DNA of 35,646 nucleotides from Acidimicrobiales bacterium (GTDB taxonomy: Bacteria; Actinomycetota; Acidimicrobiia; Acidimicrobiales; Acidimicrobilacustridaceae). Positions 32,770 through 35,646 of this stretch are shown in pieces. The DNA lies in the NCBI GenBank assembly GCA_025456085.1, contig JALOLF010000079.1, forward strand, positions 1-35,646, written 5' to 3'. Position 1 is the stretch's first letter; each line of letters opens with the position of its first letter. The notes under the pieces are model-generated. The model did not search any database. It had not been told where the DNA came from and saw only the letters and a list, made by a program, of their open reading frames with translations. The position numbers and the translations under genes were made by a program.

Positions 32770-33612
32770 GTGAGCGATCCGTCGCCCCACGGGTCCAGCG
32801 GCTCAGCGGAGCCCTCCGGCTCCGGGCCCGACCCGGACGACCAGTGGTCCGTCGTCGGCGACCAGATCGCCGCGGTGCTGCGCGCCGCCCAGGAGGCGGC
32901 CAGCAAGGCTCGCGACCGGGCCGAGGCCGAGGTGCTGCGCCAACTCGGAGCCGAACGTCAGAAGGCCGAGCGCGACGTCGCCGACCTGCTCACCGACGCC
33001 CGCGCCGAGGCGCAGCAGCTACGGGCCGACGCCCGGGCCGACGCCGAGCGGATCCGCAACCGGGCCCAGGGCGACGCGGCCCGCATCCGCGACGCGGCCC
33101 GCCACCAGGCCGAGCAGGTCGTCGCCGAGGCCGACGAGTACGCCGCGACACGGGTGCGTGAGTCCGACCGACGGGTCCGCGACGCCGACGAGGCGCTGAC
33201 GGCGGCCCGAGCCCAGGCCGACGCGCTGGTCGAACAGGCCCGTGTCCGTCAACAGGAGCTGCTCGGCGCACTCAGCCGCGGCGAGGAAGGCCTCCGCCAG
33301 CAGTTGACCGACACGATCGACGTGCTGCAGGGGATGCTCGAGGAGCTGCAGCGGGCGGCCTCGGGCATCACCATCGATCTGACCGCCCTGGCCCCGCACC
33401 TGCGCGTCGTCGAGGGCGCAGAGGCGGCGCCCGAGGCCGACACCCCCTCGGAGCGTGCCGCATCGGCACCCGCCGCCCACGACGCCGACGACGAGCTCCC
33501 GCCGCCGCCCCCACCACCGCCCCCGAGCGGGCCGCGCCTCACCTCGGGTGAGCGGCTGGGCCCCGCCACGGCGCGGGCGCTGATCAGCGACTTCCGACGT
33601 CAGCAGCGCTGA
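32770..33612 (+). CDS. Coiled-coil protein with proline-rich C-terminus
   Basis: The 280-residue protein is dominated by a long Ala/Arg/Glu coiled coil (about residues 30–180, for example EAEVLRQLGAERQKAERDVA and ADARADAERIRNRAQGDAAR). A second helical part contains ALSRGEEGLRQQLTDTIDVL and the short hydrophobic ITIDLTALAPHLRVVEG. Next come an acidic linker, ten consecutive prolines, and a basic tail ALISDFRRQQR. It resembles the loosely defined DivIVA-like or ATP-synthase-B-like coiled-coil proteins of actinobacteria, but the DivIVA N-terminal lipid-binding motif is absent. There is no signal peptide or membrane segment. GTG 32770 has AGGAGG four bases upstream. A cytoskeletal or polar-scaffold role is possible but not shown. 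Its 3' end overlaps rsfS by 29 bases. Confidence 0.75.
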   Translation: MSDPSPHGSSGSAEPSGSGPDPDDQWSVVGDQIAAVLRAAQEAASKARDRAEAEVLRQLGAERQKAERDVADLLTDARAEAQQLRADARADAERIRNRAQGDAARIRDAARHQAEQVVAEADEYAATRVRESDRRVRDADEALTAARAQADALVEQARVRQQELLGALSRGEEGLRQQLTDTIDVLQGMLEELQRAASGITIDLTALAPHLRVVEGAEAAPEADTPSERAASAPAAHDADDELPPPPPPPPPSGPRLTSGERLGPATARALISDFRRQQR

Positions 33613-34036
33613 GGGCGTCGGTGGCGCCGGCGTCCCCGTCTTCCCAGGCCAGGCGGGGGACGTCGGAGAACAGGCGCTCCAGGTCGTAGAAGCTGCGCAG
33701 CTCGCGGTGGAACACGTGCACCACCAGGTCGCCGTAGTCGAGCAGCACCCACTCCAGGCCGGACAGCCCTTCGACGCGCAGGGGCCGGGGACCGCCGGCC
33801 TCGGCCACCAGGCGCTCCACCTCCTCGGCGATGGTCTTGACCTGCCGGGGGTTGCGACCGTCGGTGACGACGAACCACCGCACGATGCCCAGCACCTCGC
33901 CCACATCGAGCACGAGGGTGCTGGCGTCGGTCTTGGTCGCCGCGGCGCGCGCCGCGAGAACCGCCCACCGGGCGTCGTCGTCGGATCCCCCCTCGGGGGC
34001 CTCGACGCGGCCTGCGCGGACCGGGTGCTCAGCCAC
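33584..34036 (-). CDS. rsfS: Ribosomal silencing factor RsfS
   Basis: RsfS (Iojap family) binds ribosomal protein L14 on the 50S subunit and blocks subunit joining under starvation. The 150-residue product shows the family core: ASTLVLDVGEVLGIVRWFVV, TDGRNPRQVKTIAEEVERLV, EGLSGLEWVLLDYGDLVVHV and FHRELRSFYDLERLF. N- and C-terminal extensions are Ala/Asp-rich. GTG 34036 overlaps the end of the LytR-like gene by eight bases. The order nadD–LCP–rsfS is a common actinobacterial cluster, and the three are likely co-transcribed. The 3' end overlaps the convergent coiled-coil gene. Confidence 0.95.
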   Translation of the reverse strand: MAEHPVRAGRVEAPEGGSDDDARWAVLAARAAATKTDASTLVLDVGEVLGIVRWFVVTDGRNPRQVKTIAEEVERLVAEAGGPRPLRVEGLSGLEWVLLDYGDLVVHVFHRELRSFYDLERLFSDVPRLAWEDGDAGATDALSAADVGSR

Positions 34037-35381
34037 CGGTGACCGCCGGCGCCGATCCGCCCTGGACGGGGAGGGTCTCGACGGTGCCCACCTCGGGCCG
34101 GGGCGCAGCGACGAAGTCGGCGCCCAGGATGACGGTCACGTCCACCACGTCTCCTGTCTCCTCGGTTCGCAGCACCTCGCCGACCCCCAACGCCTCGGCC
34201 AGGCGATCGACCTCGGCTCGACGGGACTCGTCGTTGTAGACGATCTGGGTGGTGGTGAAGTCGAAGGTCGTGGCGTTGCCGATCTGGTCGATCTGGCCGC
34301 CACCCTCGACCAGCAGCGGCGTGGCGTCGAGCCCGTGGTCGAGCTGACCGGTACCGTCCAGCACCCGCACCCGCAGGCGGGCACCGGGTGGCGCCCCGAT
34401 GGGGAAGGGCACCAGCCGCGCCACCAGGGACTCCACCTGGTCCGTCACCGGCAGGTACAGCGATTCCGTGCTGCCCGGGATGGGCGCGGTCTGCACCGGC
34501 AACGGGTAGTAGGAGGTCCGGTCGCCGGCCAGGGTCGTCACGAAGCGCCCCAGCCCGGAGTCGGTCTCGCCCGGGACGGCGGCGGGATCGTCGGAGGCGG
34601 CGATGGCCGCCAGCCAGGACTCCCAGAAGGCCTGATGGCGCACCAGTCGGTTCAGGTCGTTCTCCCCGCTGTTGCGGGTGGCGAGATAGGTGCCGACCTC
34701 GTCGGGGGCCAGGGTGATCTCCCCCTTGGGGAACACCACCCGCTCGACGCCGTCGGCGCCCGGGACGGCGACGTCGTCGGGGTTGTCGACGGTGAGCGGT
34801 CCCACCGGCTCGACGAGGTCGGCCCACTCCGCCGGGCCCACCACGACGGTGGTCTGCATGCCGGTGCCCAGCACCCCTTCGACCGCCTTCTGGAGGGCCT
34901 CGATGCCGCCGTACTCGTACGCGGCGTCGAGCGGCACGGCGCCGACACCCGGGACCTCCAGCACCGTGGTCATGGGCACGAACACCGCGCCGCCGCTGCC
35001 CTCGCCGGACAGCGTCAGCACGGTCAGGGAGCTCGGGGTGCCGGCCTCGTCGGTCTGCACGAGCAGCAGCGTCGGGGTGGGCTCGGTGATGGCCTCCCAC
35101 CCGGGCTGGCTCGGATCGGTGATCTCGGTGAGGAGCCGACCGTCGTTGCTCTCCAGGATGATCCGGCGACCGGCGTAGACCAGGACGGGGATGCCGATGG
35201 TCAGCAGGACCATGACGACCGGGAAGCCGAAGCGCCAGAACCACCCCGGACGGCGCCGACGCGGGGTCTGTTCGCGCACCACGACGTCGTCGACACCCTC
35301 CGCCGCCGGTCCCCCACCGGACGCGACCGACTGCTCGTCGGGTGCCGGTCGGTCAGCGGTGGGAGGGGCGAGATCGGTCAT
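34029..35381 (-). CDS. LytR/CpsA/Psr-family-like membrane protein with LytR_C domain
   Basis: The 450-residue protein has a cytoplasmic Pro/Glu-rich N-terminus, a basic stop-transfer RRRRPGWFWR, one membrane helix (FPVVMVLLTIGIPVLVYAG) and an extracellular LCP-like domain (LTVLTLSGEGSGGAVFVPMT, then LDAAYEYGGIEALQKAVEGV). A C-terminal LytR_C domain (ARLRVRVLDGTGQLDHGLDA to VDVTVILGAD) follows. LCP enzymes attach polymers to peptidoglycan. Here the strand that normally holds the catalytic 'PRD' reads FVPMTT, and other Arg ligands are not evident, so it may be a non-catalytic homologue. ATG 35381 is chosen because the frame upstream is Arg/Pro junk. It lies between nadD and rsfS as in many actinobacteria. 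Confidence 0.8.
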   Translation of the reverse strand: MTDLAPPTADRPAPDEQSVASGGGPAAEGVDDVVVREQTPRRRRPGWFWRFGFPVVMVLLTIGIPVLVYAGRRIILESNDGRLLTEITDPSQPGWEAITEPTPTLLLVQTDEAGTPSSLTVLTLSGEGSGGAVFVPMTTVLEVPGVGAVPLDAAYEYGGIEALQKAVEGVLGTGMQTTVVVGPAEWADLVEPVGPLTVDNPDDVAVPGADGVERVVFPKGEITLAPDEVGTYLATRNSGENDLNRLVRHQAFWESWLAAIAASDDPAAVPGETDSGLGRFVTTLAGDRTSYYPLPVQTAPIPGSTESLYLPVTDQVESLVARLVPFPIGAPPGARLRVRVLDGTGQLDHGLDATPLLVEGGGQIDQIGNATTFDFTTTQIVYNDESRRAEVDRLAEALGVGEVLRTEETGDVVDVTVILGADFVAAPRPEVGTVETLPVQGGSAPAVTGG

Positions 35382-35441
35382 GGGCAGTGGTGGGGCGGGC
35401 CGGCGGCGCGGTGGGCGGCGCAACACACGGGCGCCGCCCAC

Positions 35442-35646
35442 TCACCCGGCCGCACCACGATAGAGGCCGCGGCGGGCGATGAGGGTCGCGACCTGCGGTG
35501 GGACGAGCCCGTCGTGGGGCGCTCCGTCGGCCACGGGGGCCCGCTGGTCGGTGCTGCTGACGTCGTGTGGGGGCACGTCGACGTGCGCCCACCGCCATCC
35601 GGACGGCAGCGCCGCCGCGGGCTGGCCGGGTCGGCGCACGACCGCG
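35442..35646 (-). CDS. nadD: Nicotinate-nucleotide adenylyltransferase, C-terminal part (cut by window edge)
   Basis: Only about 68 C-terminal residues are inside the window. The segment WAHVDVPPHDVSSTDQRAPV contains the SSTD form of the ISSTxxR motif that contacts ATP in NadD. It continues VADGAPHDGLVPPQVATLIA and ends RRGLYRGAAG, matching the usual '..LVP..V..YI..hGLY' end. NadD makes nicotinic acid adenine dinucleotide in NAD synthesis. The conserved arrangement nadD–LCP–rsfS on the minus strand supports the call strongly. The 5' part lies beyond base 35646. Confidence 0.8.
   Translation of the reverse strand, partial: AVVRRPGQPAAALPSGWRWAHVDVPPHDVSSTDQRAPVADGAPHDGLVPPQVATLIARRGLYRGAAG

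Overview
This window looks like a chromosomal contig from a high-GC Gram-positive bacterium (Actinomycetota). The best guess is an uncultured member of the class Acidimicrobiia or a relative. The evidence is very high GC with GC-rich third codon positions, frequent GTG starts with 4-nt GTGA/ATGA overlaps, a BldD-type regulator, a FolP2-type dihydropteroate synthase homologue, an F420-type luciferase-like oxidoreductase, and the nadD–LytR/CpsA/Psr–rsfS block. Several local sequence anomalies (left edge, a 13-C run, two genes without proper ends) suggest a metagenome-derived or draft assembly. No stretch longer than about 300 bases lacks a gene or a described anomaly.

Region 1 (1–7.1 kb, mostly minus strand) is housekeeping and stress. 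It holds a truncated hemW running into foreign-looking DNA at the left edge, a BldD-like c-di-GMP-responsive regulator with its own promoter and candidate BldD box, rsmE, dnaJ and hrcA under a perfect CIRCE operator, lepA, and the divergent rpsT. Region 2 (7.1–13.1 kb, minus) holds holA, a folP2-like gene, comEC, comEA, a small HExxH protein and a thioredoxin–TPR protein. Region 3 (13.3–18.6 kb) holds an APH-type phosphotransferase, a frameshifted PAC2 gene, a luciferase-like monooxygenase running tail-to-tail into a HAD phosphatase, and a fatty acyl-AMP-ligase-like gene.

Region 4 (18.7–29.8 kb) is the main item: a putative, unusual RiPP (ribosomally made, post-translationally modified peptide) cluster. 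A minus-strand operon with 4-nt overlaps encodes a cobalamin-binding radical SAM enzyme, a YcaO, a TfuA with a long C-terminal extension, and a metallo-beta-lactamase-fold hydrolase with a long N-terminal extension. A divergent plus-strand operon encodes a split lantibiotic dehydratase (LanB N-terminal glutamylation protein, separate SpaB_C-type elimination protein) and a 241-residue protein of unknown family. Four perfect 11-bp direct repeats lie between the two operons, just upstream of a -10-like box, in an arrangement resembling an operator for SARP-type activators. Facing the dehydratase operon across a shared 13-bp hairpin is a small gene for a 107-residue peptide. Its first half is acidic; its second half has no acidic residue and 15 Ser/Thr plus one Cys. 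This is the likely precursor. Together these predict Ser/Thr dehydration, backbone thioamidation and radical (possibly methyl-transfer) chemistry on one peptide. No E1/ThiF-like partner, LanC cyclase, transporter or dedicated protease is present in the window.

Region 5 (29.9–35.6 kb) returns to core genes: leuS, tRNA-Ala(GGC), a coiled-coil protein, rsfS, a LytR/CpsA/Psr-like protein without the usual catalytic motif, and the 3' end of nadD cut by the window edge.
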